Positions 57,101 through 63,309 are shown, counted from the stretch's first letter. The stretch: 64,000 bases of DNA from Saxidomus purpurata (GCA_022818135.1 JAFMSR010000010.1:9880188-9944187); one strand, 5' to 3'. Notes: generated by a model from the letters alone, not told the origin. A program made the numbers and translations.

Positions 57101-60100
57101 TGGTGTCGGTGTTTTTTTCTTCATATCAATCTGAGGAAGACTATGAACTTTGGACATTTTACTTGACTCATGTTTCCGACTACCTTCCTTTCTGCACTGT
57201 GGAAAGGCAAGGCTACAGTCTTGACTAAATCTTGTTGCACCTTTCCTTGATTGTGGAGAAACACTACAATCTGTTCTGGTTGTTAATGGTGAGGCAAGGC
57301 TGCTTTCCCTGCTTAATTTTGGTGTTCCTTTTTTGGAGCCAAATGGTGAAGCTGAATTACTACCTCTACCTGATTTGGGGGTGCCTTTTGTTCCATATGG
57401 TGAGGCAAAACTACTGTCCCTACTTAGAACTGGTGTACCTTTTTTAGAGCCAAATGGAGAGGCAGAACTACTGCCCCTACTTAACACAGGTGTACCTTTT
57501 TTAGAGCCATACGGTGAAGCAACACTATTGTCCCTACTTAGTACTGGTGTACCTTTTTTAGAGCCAAATGGAGAGGCAGAACTACTGCCCCTACTTAACA
57601 CTGGAGTACCTTTTTTGGATCCACAAGGGGAGACAGTGCTACTCTCTCTACTTAATTTGGGGTTAAATTTACCATATATCCAAATCAATGGATCAGCAAT
57701 ATCCCCAAGTAAATTTCTGGTAACTGAGTCAGATTTACATTGCAGATCAGGTTTTGATGAACTTTTCTTCTGACAAAGCTTTCCCTGTTTCTTTTCTCTA
57801 AATATATCAAACATTGATATCAAACCACTTTTTGCTATTTGTCTAGAAAGTATTTCAGGAGAACTCCTTCTTCTAAGTTCTTTAGCCCGACTCTGTGCTC
57901 TCTTATCAAGTCTTGGTGTATAACAAACATCATCAAAAAGACTGTCATTGTCATCATTACTTTCATTGGTAAAGAACTCAAGCATGACTTCATCAGAACT
58001 TGGAAATGTACTGTCACTGTAAGCCCTTTTCTGTTCATTTTTACCCATTCCAATCTTAGCTTTTAATTTACTTAAAGCACTTGCACAGGACTTAGATTCC
58101 TTGAAATATTCACCTGAGGCAAGTTTTGGGGCACATGTAATTTTTCTCTCTATATCTACAGCATCCAGAGCTCTGAATTCTTTTGCATCCATTTTTGTTT
58201 GAATGAATAACTTCCTCATCATCTGTCCTATGTTTGGAGTCTCTGATGTAAGGAAAACTTCATCATCTGCAGTATCAGGTTCATCCTCTGCAAATTTTAC
58301 TTTATCATACCCTGTGCAATCATCAATTCCTCCTTGACTAGCACCAAAGGTATCATGAATACCATGCTGAGGTGATTTTTTTCTTCTTTCTATAATTGGG
58401 GAAAGTAACTTTCTCTTCATGAAGTAGCTAAATGTTGACCTTTTCTTCCCTTCTAAAGTCTTCTCTGAAGTACTTAATTCCTCTGACACATCTTGAACAG
58501 AATTATCATACGGTAATGCAGTGAATACATCATCTATTTCATCATCTACAGTTAAGAATCTTTTATAAGTATCCTCATTCAACTTTTGAATTTTTCCTTC
58601 CTTGCCAATATTCTCTTCTTCACGACAAGTTAATTCTTCATTTGACTCTTCACATACAAAAGAATCCTCTGATAAAAAGAACTTAACTTCATTGTTTTTA
58701 TCACTCTCATCATAGCTTATATCCATGTTCTAACAATGTTAAGTATTGCACCTTTCTGACAATGAAAATATTAATATTTCTTGAAGCTATATGGAAATTG
58801 TATTCTTAAGAACCATGGTTTAGAAAACAGAATCTGTATTAAAAGACCCCTTTGATCTTCTGTTCTTCATTTGTAAAACAAACTTCAAACACTGATTATA
58901 AATCCTCTGTCATTTGAAATTGGTTCATTAACATTGTACAGCTAGCAGTATTAGTATTATCAAAGTCACCAATTACAAAAACTAAATACAGCAACCCTGT
59001 AAAGCACATTAAATGGGAGAGTCGAGTTTCTATTCAAAACAGCACACAAAAGGACTGGATTTTTTTTTTATTTGGTTCATGGTCATTTTATATTAACAGA
59101 TCAGTACAAAGTGTTTTCCTAATCTACCAACTGACTTACTTTGAAAGGAAGAGATTGAGATCAGATGGCATAGATGCACAGTCTGATCATGATCTTCAAT
59201 GACTGAAATTTAAATTCTAATTAAGGCAAATACATTTTCCTCCAGCTTGGAAAGGATAGAGTATTGGCCAAGTTCATGATGAGCCTGTGTTCCAGCTTGA
59301 GCTATCTGGGTTCCTCCTGATAGCGAAAGCTTTTACTCTAGTGACACCATTTAACCTTTTGACCATGACTTTTTGCAACCCTGCTTCAATCTGCATTCAC
59401 TGGTTTGCCACTTGTAGTTGTTGAGCATAATGAACAGGGCAAAAGAAGTTTTACATATTACCAGGGCCATGTCTGTGACTGGTTGGTTAGTTAATATGTG
59501 GGAGTGAACATCATTCATGTGACAGCCTATCCGTCTCTGGACCTTCAACATGAAGTTCTCCATTTTGTTCCATATAAAATGAGTTAAAGGAGGAATCAAA
59601 TGACTTAAGAAATAATGTTAAACTGAGAAAACTGACCTTAAACTTTGTACATTATATTTGTATATAACTTTATGGCAAGGTAGGTATATAAGGTCACATT
59701 TCTGACAAGTCATGGGTTCCAGCTATACTATTAGTCAGACTTAAACAGCCTGAATTCATGCCAATAATATTCACAGTTTTAAAACATTTGAATTGTGGCA
59801 GTATTCAATTTTCATTGCAGTGAGAAATGTTCAGACATGTTATGGGATCTAGTACTGATTCATCCAATCAACACCTTATAAAACAACTCTGGATATAGCA
59901 AAATTATGGATTTCCAGAGCCCATTTTTTCTTCTTCTTTGTTTAATATGGATATAACACACTCCAGATAATTTAGGAGCAAGACAGTAGTATAGATATTC
60001 CCAAGTAGTTCATTATATACAGAGTTTACCATAGCAACAAGCATGTTCGGAATCCATGTATAGGTTTTGCTCTGCCTAAAGACTGGCCATATTTCTATAT

Positions 60101-63100
60101 ATGTTCTGGCCTTTAACAAGACTGCAAGTGACACATGAGCCATTAAATACCAAACACACCTTGATGTGTGAAAATCCTATTAATTAGTTTGTAAACCGTC
60201 TGAGGCAGCAAAACAAGCCAAATATATACTGTTTCTCATATTTCAATTTTTCTCTTCTTTTAAAATGATAATTCCCTTCAAAGTAACCATTATATTAAGA
60301 AGAAAGACAACAAGAAATGAATTATATTCTTTGGAAAATAAATACTACGAAAGTTATCACAGAAATATTTTATTATCCAGTTTTAAATATTCTACTGATT
60401 ATAATGAAAATAATTTTTGATGATCCTTTAGGCAAAAACTGATTGTCCACCTAATTTTTATGGATTTTTCATTTTTGCCAAGCAGATCAATAACTTGGCA
60501 TCCCACTCAGGTGAGCTTAAATTGCAATGAAATGTTTGGGTTTTGGGGCTGAACCCCAGTTTTAAGCCTTCTCCAAAAATTGATAAGAAATTGTATTCCA
60601 TGACCTATTTCGATGACCTATTTTTTTTGTAGTCAATTTGTTCAGATTTGCAAACCTGTAGATTTACATATTTTTTTAGCCAAAAATAAAAATTATAACC
60701 ATTTGAAGATTTTGACAAATAAAATTTAAGTTTAGGTCAGTCGCTATGGTAATTTTGGTGGCAGCAACAGCTAGATCCTATCTTTATGACTATATATATA
60801 TACATGTGTACATAACTTTGACGTCACATTGCTTGGTAATGTATATTGTATGTTATATTTGCCCTGATGATGAGTGAAACCGGTTGGCAAATACAAATAG
60901 AAAACTCATATAGTGTCATTTTATTTATAATTTACTTATTCCGGCACATCGTTTTACATTTTTCATAACATATATATACGTGAAAAATACAAAAAAATGT
61001 GCCAGAAAAGATAAAAACACAGTCTATGAGATAATTAAATTATTATTTGCCAACCGGTTTCGCTTTTCCTGCTCATCAGGGCAAATATGGCGTCAAAATT
61101 TACATGTAGTGTACATCGAGCCTTCTCTTCTGATCATGATCTCCACTGTTTCCTTTTCTCCACTATTTGCTATGTTTACCACTGTTTGCCATGTTTACCA
61201 CTGTTTGCCATGTTTATCACTGTTTGCTATGTTTACCGCTGTATGCCATGATTACCACTGTTTGTCATGCTTACCAATGTTTGCCATGTTTACCACTGTT
61301 TGCTATGTTTACCATTGTTTGCCATGTTTACCACTGTTTGCCATGTTTACCACTGTTTGCCATGTTTACCACTGTATGCTATGCTTACCACTGTTTGCCA
61401 TGTTTACCACTGACATATACTTATAGTACTCTCTGCCAGTAAACATGTGTAAGGGTCAAACAATAATTATTATTGCAAGTCAACAGGAAGAAATGCTACT
61501 GGGTCAGAAACATGCTAAATATAACTTTGATCAGAGTACTAGTAAACGTACTGTTACATGAAATGAGTAATTTGACTTCCATGACAGTCTGTCAAAAACA
61601 AATGCTTTCATACATGATACTGCTGCTCTGGTCATGTTCTATGATCTCTCATAAACAAGTAAGATAACTCTGATGAGCACAAGTAAAGGTATGAGCCTTC
61701 CACTGATGTAAAGTTGTATAATTCATTCAGGGTAATGTGACAGTGCTGTAGCAGATGACTCCAATAAAAGTGTGTAAATTCATAGGATAATATGAGGATG
61801 AAATGTTTTCTGTACACAATCATGATCTTCCTTTTTATTATATACTTATAAATAATTTGTCAAAGCTACAGCCTTTATTCAACCATTAAATGCAGCCTGA
61901 CACTCTATAAAACTTTTGCATTGTATGTATATGCAATCCACACTGTGTCATTATTTGCTTGACCGTTAGAAAAGTCATGCATACACAGTCAGGATGTTAA
62001 TATGGGTCATTATTACTTATTTATATGATGACATCAATAAAATGACGTTGCATACAACGCCTATTTCGCACGAGTAAGAGTGTGTCTTCTATTTTATGCT
62101 TAAAATGTCCTTTAAGTTCAATTTATTCAAGTATCCAAAGGTATATAATAAAAGTTTTATTATCATAAGTGATAGTGATGCTTGAATATTGTTCTTGTGC
62201 ATAATATGCACTAACTTTTCATTGCCAAAATTACCCATATTCAAAGTTTGCTGAAGCAAGGTGATCTGACAGAAAATTTACAGTAAGAAAGTGAGATATT
62301 TCACAAATAAGGCAATTTAGGGTTATGGATCTTAGGCACTGCACTTCCCTTTAATGTCCGTTCCCATTGTATGCAATTTGAACAAATTTTCTTCAATTTT
62401 TAAAAATTATGCTTCGGACAAGAAGATGCAAGAAATTGTGATAATTAAAAGATGAGGCAAGTGAAGAGTTATAGTTCTTGTTTGCACTTCCTCTAATTGT
62501 GCTCTGTCACTGTTTGAATTTTCAAGTAATTCCAGATAGTAACTTTTGCAGTAACGCTCCCGACAAGAAAATTAAATAAAGGGAGTTAACTAAAAAATAT
62601 GGCAATATAGGGTTATGGTTCTTGGGCACTGCACTTTCACTTAATGTCCTCTCTCATTGTATACAATTTGAATGAATTTCCTTCAGTACTTTTAGAGTTT
62701 TGCTATGGACAAATAAATGTAAAAATGGAGGATAATTTTAAAAATTGGCACGGTAGAGTTATTGTTCTTGGACAATGCACTTTCATTTAGTGTCCTTTTT
62801 CACTATATGAAATTTGCATGAATTTCCTTCAGTACTTAAAGAGTAATGCTCAGTGCAAGAAAATGTAACATATTGGGATAACTAAAAAATTTGGCAAGGT
62901 AGAGTTATCTTGTATATGGCACTTTCTCTTGTTATGCTCTATCACTGTCTGAATTTCAAGTAATTCGCTTTAATACTTCTGGGGTTATGCTCCAGACAAA
63001 GTTGGGAAGTTCAGACAGATGGACAGACAAGTAAAGAGTTATGACAAAAGTGTACATATTTTTTTTATCTACACTAATTACTTAGCATTAAAACTCCTTC

Positions 63101-63309
63101 ATCTACCATATGTACAAAATTGATATTCTTCTTTTTTATTCTTTTTCTAAATCTAACAGATAAAGGATATAACTTACAAGTTTTTCCACAGACGATGAAC
63201 TTTTTAACGTCTTAAACGCCTTCTTCCACATTCCACGTATTGTGGATGGGTTTTTCTTCTCCTGGTCGTCATCCACCGAGCCATTCTGTTTTGGAGTAAG
63301 TAACTCAAT
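15011..63309 (-). CDS. STAC: STAC-family SH3 adaptor gene (gene-level model, 5' end outside window)
   Basis: The model runs from right to left and joins nine exons: 63178-63309, 50671-50743, 48065-48250, 27491-27640, 20052-20188 (or duplicate 23314-23450), 19427-19509, 17597-17648, 16425-16562 and 15011-15112. Exon phases agree at every junction, and the sum is 1053 nt, exactly 351 codons with the stop. The C-terminal third is a full SH3 domain (YVAVYNF...DDMDL...DSSNKDWWKGK...GYFPATYV) followed by the STAC-type C-terminal module ending CPLQYLQEL. A PVYSLLKCAADL motif matches the PVY segment found between C1 and SH3 in vertebrate STACs. Known STAC proteins bind the II-III loop of L-type voltage-gated calcium channels and support excitation-contraction coupling. 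The same role here is inferred from the family. The C1 zinc-finger exon is expected upstream, beyond 64000. Confidence 0.8.
15113..16131 (-). other. STAC intron, right-to-left last intron (part)
   Basis: No exon found. It contains decayed dispersed repeat text of the 'gaccttgacc' type at about 15500-16080. Confidence 0.4.
16132..16393. repeat. 33-bp minisatellite next to a STAC splice donor
   Basis: About eight units of GCTATACCCTGAGCTAATAA followed by CCACCTGTACATT. The array lies in the intron and begins only about 30 nt beyond the donor of exon 16425-16562. The unit length is a multiple of three, which creates false open frames on both strands. Confidence 0.95.
16425..16562 (-). CDS. STAC: STAC SH3 end and start of the C-terminal module
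   Basis: 46 codons, phase 0/0, acceptor TTCTTTTACAG, donor CAG|GTTAGA. It encodes GKSRGRSGYFPATYVIPLQ, where GYFPATYV is the SH3 ALPxNYV-type strand. It continues TDQRVFQVLQPLNLSDGNYS then IKFHKDQ, which matches the second, SH3-like C-terminal module of STAC proteins (consensus with KENQ at this position in vertebrates). Confidence 0.9.
16563..17596 (-). other. STAC intron
   Basis: AT-rich, no exon, RNA or recognisable element seen. Confidence 0.4.
17597..17648 (-). CDS. STAC: STAC SH3 domain, middle exon
   Basis: 52 nt, phase 2 to 0, acceptor GTATTCTAACAG, donor AAA|GTATGT. It encodes AGWRVNVTDSSNKDWWK, the n-Src loop and the WW pair that lines the proline-binding groove. The D-S-x-x-D-W-W-K-G-K run across this junction closely matches STAC SH3 domains. 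It is too short to appear as an ORF of its own. Confidence 0.85.
17649..19426 (-). other. STAC intron inside the SH3 coding region
   Basis: AT-rich with no convincing exon. The open frames in it are short and lack matching splice sites. Confidence 0.4.
19427..19509 (-). CDS. STAC: STAC SH3 domain, first exon
   Basis: 83 nt, phase 0 to 2, from acceptor ATATTTCAG to donor GAG|GTTTGT. It encodes KSQRKEIKNLYVAVYNFKAK followed by EKDDMDLR. YVAVYNF is the SH3 'ALYDY' strand and the DD-x-D-L stretch is the acidic RT loop. The tandem duplication breakpoint (19481) falls inside this exon. Confidence 0.85.
20052..20188 (-). CDS. STAC: STAC pre-SH3 exon (downstream copy)
   Basis: 137 nt, phase 1 to 0. 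It encodes GTQSPDEKLAFSASSLRKKF followed by AYAKASSLEMEDKKIRSFSP and SPKGSP. It joins the SH3 exon at 19509 in phase 0. It also accepts the phase-1 end of the ATG exon at 22054-22081. It is Ser/Lys-rich with SP sites and has no recognised domain. Confidence 0.75.
22054..22081 (-). CDS. Candidate alternative first exon (MNFHDKIAI), copy 1
   Basis: An ATG is followed by nine codons (MNFHDKIAI) plus one base and a strong donor (ATAG|GTAAGT). The end phase (1) matches the acceptor of the exon at 20188, giving MNFHDKIAI-G-TQSPDEKL and then the SH3. This would be a short isoform without C1 and PVY parts, started from an internal promoter. The upstream AG (GAAGGTTAG) could instead make it an internal exon. 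Transcript data would be needed to decide. Confidence 0.45.
22290..22735. repeat. Degenerate AATGTCAAGCAA repeat, unit 1
   Basis: Loosely spaced units of 'gttgaacaatgtcaagcaa...agtagcatct' at roughly 50-65 bp intervals. The same block recurs in unit 2 (about 25525-25970) and runs on to about 26660. Confidence 0.65.
22745..22777 (-). pseudogene. Truncated duplicate of the first SH3 exon, reading into a stop
   Basis: The tandem duplication begins inside the SH3 exon, so the second unit keeps its acceptor (ATATTTCAG) and only 29 nt of coding sequence. Continuing across the breakpoint it reads KSQRKEIKNL and then TAG at 22745-22747. It has no donor. If spliced in after 23314-23450 it would end the protein just before the SH3; otherwise it must be skipped. 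Confidence 0.8.
23314..23450 (-). CDS. STAC: Duplicated STAC pre-SH3 exon (upstream copy)
   Basis: Same as the exon at 20052-20188 and identical over all 137 nt by eye, with the same acceptor (TTTTGAAGTAG) and donor (CCA|GTAAGT). Because 137 is not a multiple of three (phase 1 to 0), the two copies cannot both be included in one in-frame mRNA, so their use must be exclusive. Which copy is preferred cannot be told from the sequence. Confidence 0.7.
25280..25307 (-). CDS. Candidate alternative first exon (MNFHDKIAI), copy 2
   Basis: Identical copy in the second duplication unit, with the same donor. It is positioned to splice in frame to the exon at 23450 as copy 1 does to 20188. Confidence 0.4.
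25525..26665. repeat. Degenerate AATGTCAAGCAA repeat, longer block, with (CAT)n
   Basis: Continuation of the same degenerate minisatellite past the end of the duplication, with a short (CAT/ATC)n microsatellite at about 26558-26582. The array lies at the duplication end and may have helped unequal crossing-over. Confidence 0.65.
27491..27640 (-). CDS. STAC: STAC-like exon: basic linker with MKSFSLDTPEPP
   Basis: 150 nt, phase 1 to 1, from acceptor TTTATTTGACAG to donor GGAG|GTAACA. It encodes VSHSPKTRRKKLNARMKSFS followed by LDTPEPPKQLLGIDETTKKK and a short Ser/Thr-rich end. An alternative acceptor 10 nt further in (CTCACAG, exon start 27630) would shift the phase and is less consistent with the hub donor. 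The RRKK...MKSFS stretch offers basic/phosphorylation sites between the PVY motif and the SH3. Confidence 0.75.
27641..29834 (-). other. STAC intron segment
   Basis: No firm exon. A 64-nt splice-bounded open piece at 29650-29713 was considered and not accepted (see rejected items). Confidence 0.35.
29835..30230. repeat. 33-bp minisatellite (AGATCTTTACCTCAAATGG type)
   Basis: About twelve units of AGAAGAAATGCTAGATCTTT followed by ACCTCAAATGGTG, with variants at fixed positions (GCTAGA/GCCAGG; ATGGTG/ATGGCA; ACATAGATTGG). It codes RNARSLPQM-type peptides in one frame only because the unit is 33 bp. A higher-order pattern is visible, as the ACATAGATTGG variant recurs. Confidence 0.95.
30454..30578 (-). 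CDS. Doubtful alternative exon or decayed exon copy
   Basis: 125 nt lie between a good acceptor (TTTCTATTTGCAG) and donor (AAA|GTAAGC). Only the phase-1 frame is open (begins ENAKVAHLRAIGIRTSF), giving phase 1 to 0. That does not join to 27491-27640 without a frameshift but could join to the SH3 exon at 19509. In another frame, with two stops, the text HKNIFCDCC vaguely resembles the FxxPTFCDxC start of a C1 domain. It may be a poison exon, a decayed exon or chance. Confidence 0.3.
30579..34070 (-). other. STAC intron, AT-rich
   Basis: No exon, RNA gene or recognisable mobile element identified. Confidence 0.35.
34076..34735. repeat. Dispersed repeat bounded by CACTCACCTGG / CTAGGTGAGCTAAAAA
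   Basis: Ends are inverted relative to one another as in the 4.27-6.46 kb element. The interior shares the 'ggaccactaggcaagccaaatatttaagctctgattcttgtggtataag' block with the 5.9, 38.9 and 55.9 kb copies. No coding capacity. Confidence 0.5.
34736..36925 (-). other. STAC intron segment
   Basis: AT-rich with no gene-like feature recognised. Confidence 0.35.
36933..37122. repeat. 32-bp minisatellite, six near-perfect copies
   Basis: GGCTACAGTATATCTATGGT followed by GCGGCTTGTTTT, repeated six times almost without change (one GTGTGG variant). The unit is not a multiple of three, so the frames over it are artefacts. Its uniformity suggests a young, probably polymorphic array. Confidence 0.95.
37130..38750 (-). 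other. STAC intron segment
   Basis: No supported feature found. Confidence 0.35.
38760..39340. repeat. Degraded copy of the 'ccaaatatctaagctcta' dispersed repeat
   Basis: Contains CAGGTCAATTTTGACCCA, 'gttacataccaaatatctaagctctatgatttgtggtt' and two further partial repeats of that module. Same family as the copies at 5.9, 34.4 and 55.9 kb. The ends are lost. Confidence 0.5.
39341..40800 (-). other. STAC intron segment
   Basis: Nothing beyond AT-rich intron sequence and scraps of dispersed repeat text at 39480-39740. Confidence 0.35.
40810..42290. repeat. 45-bp minisatellite, about 33 diverged copies
   Basis: The unit is 'gggatagcatctcaagtgacc' plus 'attggagacatcctgattgaccat'. Copies diverge from left to right (ACATCCTGATTGAC to ACATCTTAATTACC), giving a gradient of variants over about 1.5 kb. 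Several false open frames arise because 45 is a multiple of three. Confidence 0.95.
42291..43362 (-). other. Possible 3' UTR of the 43433 exon, otherwise intron
   Basis: A minus-strand AATAAA (TTTATT at about 42549) lies about 0.8 kb beyond the TGA at 43363. Two similar short blocks, 'gataaagtttaaaaaaaagaaatcctttatctgtc' and 'gataaagtttacaaaaaagaaatactttgtttgtc' (about 42890 and 42995), form a local repeat. Confidence 0.3.
43363..43433 (-). CDS. Candidate alternative terminal exon (PAVLTEP... type)
   Basis: The acceptor CTTTGTTTGTTTTAG is followed in phase 1 by GPAVLTEPRAERDSKKSKSK, then SSK and a TGA. The start resembles that of the 45088 exon (xTEP shortly after the junction), and the basic Lys/Ser tail is like those of the gene's linker exons. 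It would end the protein before the SH3 domain. Confidence 0.5.
44629..44634 (-). terminator. Candidate polyadenylation signal for the exon at 45088
   Basis: TTTATT on the plus strand (AATAAA on the minus strand), about 340 nt after the TAA at 44973. Inferred from motif and spacing only. Confidence 0.25.
44973..45088 (-). CDS. Candidate alternative terminal exon (TACTEP... type)
   Basis: The acceptor TTTGATTTGTAG is followed in phase 1 by DVTACTEPDNLGSDFKNFYK and then VSSPAKKKASAFDPVLPL and a TAA. No phase-1 donor is visible inside, so it reads as a last exon. An AATAAA on the minus strand lies about 340 nt downstream (44629-44634). Confidence 0.5.
45900..46207 (-). CDS. Candidate alternative terminal exon (102 codons) of the STAC-like gene
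   Basis: A strong acceptor (CATCTTTTCAG) is followed, in the phase required by the 48065 donor, by about 102 codons to a stop at 45900. The segment begins AVNCSYFIGSANENV and includes a Cys/His-rich patch (AARACCHSAKTCDHSHVD). Used as a last exon it gives an isoform without SH3. A weak donor (ATAATAA|GTGAAG) would instead make it a phase 1/1 cassette. No homology is recognised. Confidence 0.5.
46208..48064 (-). other. STAC intron
   Basis: AT-rich intron between the PVY exon and the first alternative terminal exon. No other feature identified. Confidence 0.4.
48065..48250 (-). CDS. STAC: STAC-like exon carrying the PVY motif
   Basis: 186 nt, phase 1 to 1, between acceptor (GTATTTTTCAG) and donor (CAG|GTAAGT). 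It encodes AGPVDPVYSLLKCAADLPRS followed by a His/Cys/Ser-rich linker (CLVHQHCSGQHTPAYVRYPS) and a Ser run. The P-V-Y-x-x-L-(K/R) motif is a landmark between the C1 and SH3 domains of STAC proteins. Its donor phase matches five downstream acceptors, so this is the splice hub of the gene. Confidence 0.8.
48251..50670 (-). other. STAC intron
   Basis: No exon, RNA or mobile element recognised. Confidence 0.4.
50671..50743 (-). CDS. STAC: STAC-like exon: Lys/Ser-rich linker
   Basis: 73 nt between acceptor (TATTTCCAG) and donor (G|GTGAGT), phase 0 to 1. It encodes SKKSSFSKKKQSSKEADDEV followed by EQVN, a basic stretch then an acidic one. Its frame continues from VEKL of 63178-63309, or from the giant exon, and into the PVY exon. 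Confidence 0.75.
51010..51480. repeat. 29-30-bp minisatellite split by a poly-T tract
   Basis: Units of AACAAATCTCTGTACACCAT followed by AATTCAGTG run on both sides of a long T-rich tract (about 51258-51297). About fifteen diverged copies. Confidence 0.85.
51845..53007. mobile_element. Non-autonomous hAT-like DNA transposon with exact 8-bp target duplication
   Basis: The element starts TAGGGATGGGACACAATATT and ends with the inverse ATTCGTTCCCATCCCTA. The terminal 11 bp (TAGGGATGGGA) are perfect inverted repeats. The flanks are identical: GTTTATAG at 51837-51844 and 53008-53015. An 8-bp duplication and TAGGGATG-type ends are hallmarks of the hAT superfamily. Subterminal CGAATATTCG motifs repeat at both ends. 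No transposase domain is seen in its open frames, so it is non-autonomous. It sits in the STAC intron between the giant exon and exon 50743. Confidence 0.9.
53030..54600. other. Intron with decayed dispersed repeats of the 'tgaccttga(a)ctt' type
   Basis: Repeated phrases such as 'gaccttgatatttgacctactgacc', 'aggatcctag', 'gggatcatctactcaat' and 'caagttattgagtggaaacaattttc' occur at 53200-54560 in loosely tandem form. No coding capacity was found. Confidence 0.4.
55750..56340. repeat. Degraded copy of the 'ccaaatatctaagctcttggc' dispersed repeat
   Basis: Begins near CCTATATCTCTCACCTTTCT and contains two modules of 'ggtccacta(t/g)gcaatg...aaatatctaag...ccttgtggtttc(t/a)gagaagaag'. Same family as the copies at 5.9, 34.4 and 38.9 kb. 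Confidence 0.55.
56795..58729 (-). CDS. Giant 645-codon exon, probably an alternative STAC exon or alternative start
   Basis: An uninterrupted frame runs from an ATG at 58726 to a TAA at 56774. In an AT-rich genome so long a frame is unlikely by chance. Taking acceptor TTGTTAG at 58730 and donor ACT|GTAGGT at 56794 gives 1935 nt in phase 0/0, in frame with 63178-63309 and 50671-50743. Skipping or including it keeps the frame. The protein is hydrophilic with no membrane segment: an acidic N-terminus (about 1-70), a basic KRKLLSPIIERRKKSP stretch, an Asp-rich patch (NESNDDNDSLFDD), then a 19-residue repeat array (about 355-487) and a basic, Ser/Thr-Pro-rich end (KKKTPTPRLKRRQSTPKL). It looks like an intrinsically disordered phosphorylation-rich segment. 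The acceptor at 58730 has a weak pyrimidine tract. A better acceptor at about 58755 (TTTTCATTGTCAG) would make this a 5' exon starting at its own ATG. I know no homologue. Confidence 0.7.
57265..57660 (-). repeat. 57-bp coding repeat (19-residue units) inside the giant exon
   Basis: About seven tandem units of the form SR(G/D/E)(S/N)S-x-ASP(F/Y)GSKKGTPVL recur every 57 bp. Each has an R-x-S-S site suited to basophilic kinases and a K-K-G-T-P site suited to proline-directed kinases. The last units degrade (SLASPLTTRTDCSVSP; SQDCSLAFPQ). Nearly identical third and fifth-type units suggest recent expansion. Confidence 0.85.
58730..60799 (-). other. STAC intron (or promoter region of the giant exon)
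   Basis: No exon found. A degraded dispersed repeat at about 59150-59330 ('gcacagtctgatcatgatcttcaatgactgaaatt...agcttggaaagga') resembles the segments at 50810-51000 and 63430-63560. Confidence 0.35.
60856..60893 (+). ncRNA. Hammerhead ribozyme motif, degenerate stem II
   Basis: The order is TATTTGCC - CTGATGA - TGAGT - GAAA - CCGG - TT - GGCAAATA. The outer 8 nt pair perfectly (stem I), the two core strands CUGAUGA and GAAA are intact, and ACCGGU forms a short palindromic stem III before the U at the cleavage position. Stem II is reduced to five unpaired bases, so activity as a monomer is doubtful. Confidence 0.55.
61044..61087 (-). ncRNA. Type I hammerhead ribozyme motif
   Basis: On the minus strand: TATTTGCC (stem I), CTGATGA (core), GCAGGAAAAGC (stem II, two G-C/C-G pairs around a loop), GAAA (core), with ACCGGT forming a palindromic stem III, then T and GGCAAATA (stem I, 8 perfect pairs). 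Cleavage would be expected after the U following ACCGGU. All conserved core bases are present. Such short stem III forms usually act best as dimers. Confidence 0.65.
61140..61415. repeat. 19-bp minisatellite
   Basis: About 14 copies of ACTGTTTGCCATGTTTACC with few changes. The unit is not a multiple of three, so long Phe/Cys/Leu-rich frames in several phases are artefacts. Confidence 0.95.
61420..62235 (-). other. STAC intron segment
   Basis: No supported feature found. Confidence 0.35.
62240..63040. repeat. About 145-bp tandem repeat, five diverged units
   Basis: The phrase 'agggttatggttcttgggcactgcactttcacttaatgtcc' recurs at about 62320, 62467, 62610, 62755 and 62902. Each is followed by 'attgtatacaatttgaatgaatttccttcagtac' and 'tatgctccggacaagaaaa'. 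It ends with 'gttgggaagttcagacagatggacagacaag'. It resembles a family of tandem-structured dispersed repeats of bivalves. Confidence 0.75.
63178..63309 (-). CDS. STAC: STAC-like exon: basic linker (first exon seen in window)
   Basis: The exon lies between an acceptor (TATTTTTCAG) and a strong donor (CTT|GTAAGTT), with 44 whole codons (phase 0/0). It encodes a Lys-rich linker with IRGMWKKAFKTLK and a Ser run before VEKL. In vertebrate STACs a similar basic W-K-K-A-x-K-x-L-K stretch lies between the C1 domain and the PVY motif, which fits this position. It can join in frame either to the giant exon (58729 downward) or directly to 50743. Confidence 0.8.

Larger units (their letters stand above)
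60810..61115. mobile_element. Foldback sequence carrying two opposed hammerhead motifs
   Basis: The two halves are imperfect inverted copies centred near 60972. Both carry TTTGCCCTGATGA...GAAACCGGTTGGCAAATA; further in they share CTCATA(TA)GTGT..., GGCACAT..TTT and TACATTTTTCA/TATTTTTCA. Hammerhead ribozymes with very short stem III are known from Penelope-like elements and retrozymes, so this is likely a remnant of such an element. No reverse transcriptase is present. Confidence 0.6.

Noticed and set aside
57333..57773. 146-codon plus-strand frame opposite the giant exon
   Set aside because: Shadow of the 57-bp coding repeat on the minus strand, which has the far longer frame and splice sites.
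60980..61442. Phe/Cys/Leu-rich frames resembling membrane segments
   Set aside because: Produced by the 19-bp array in three successive phases.
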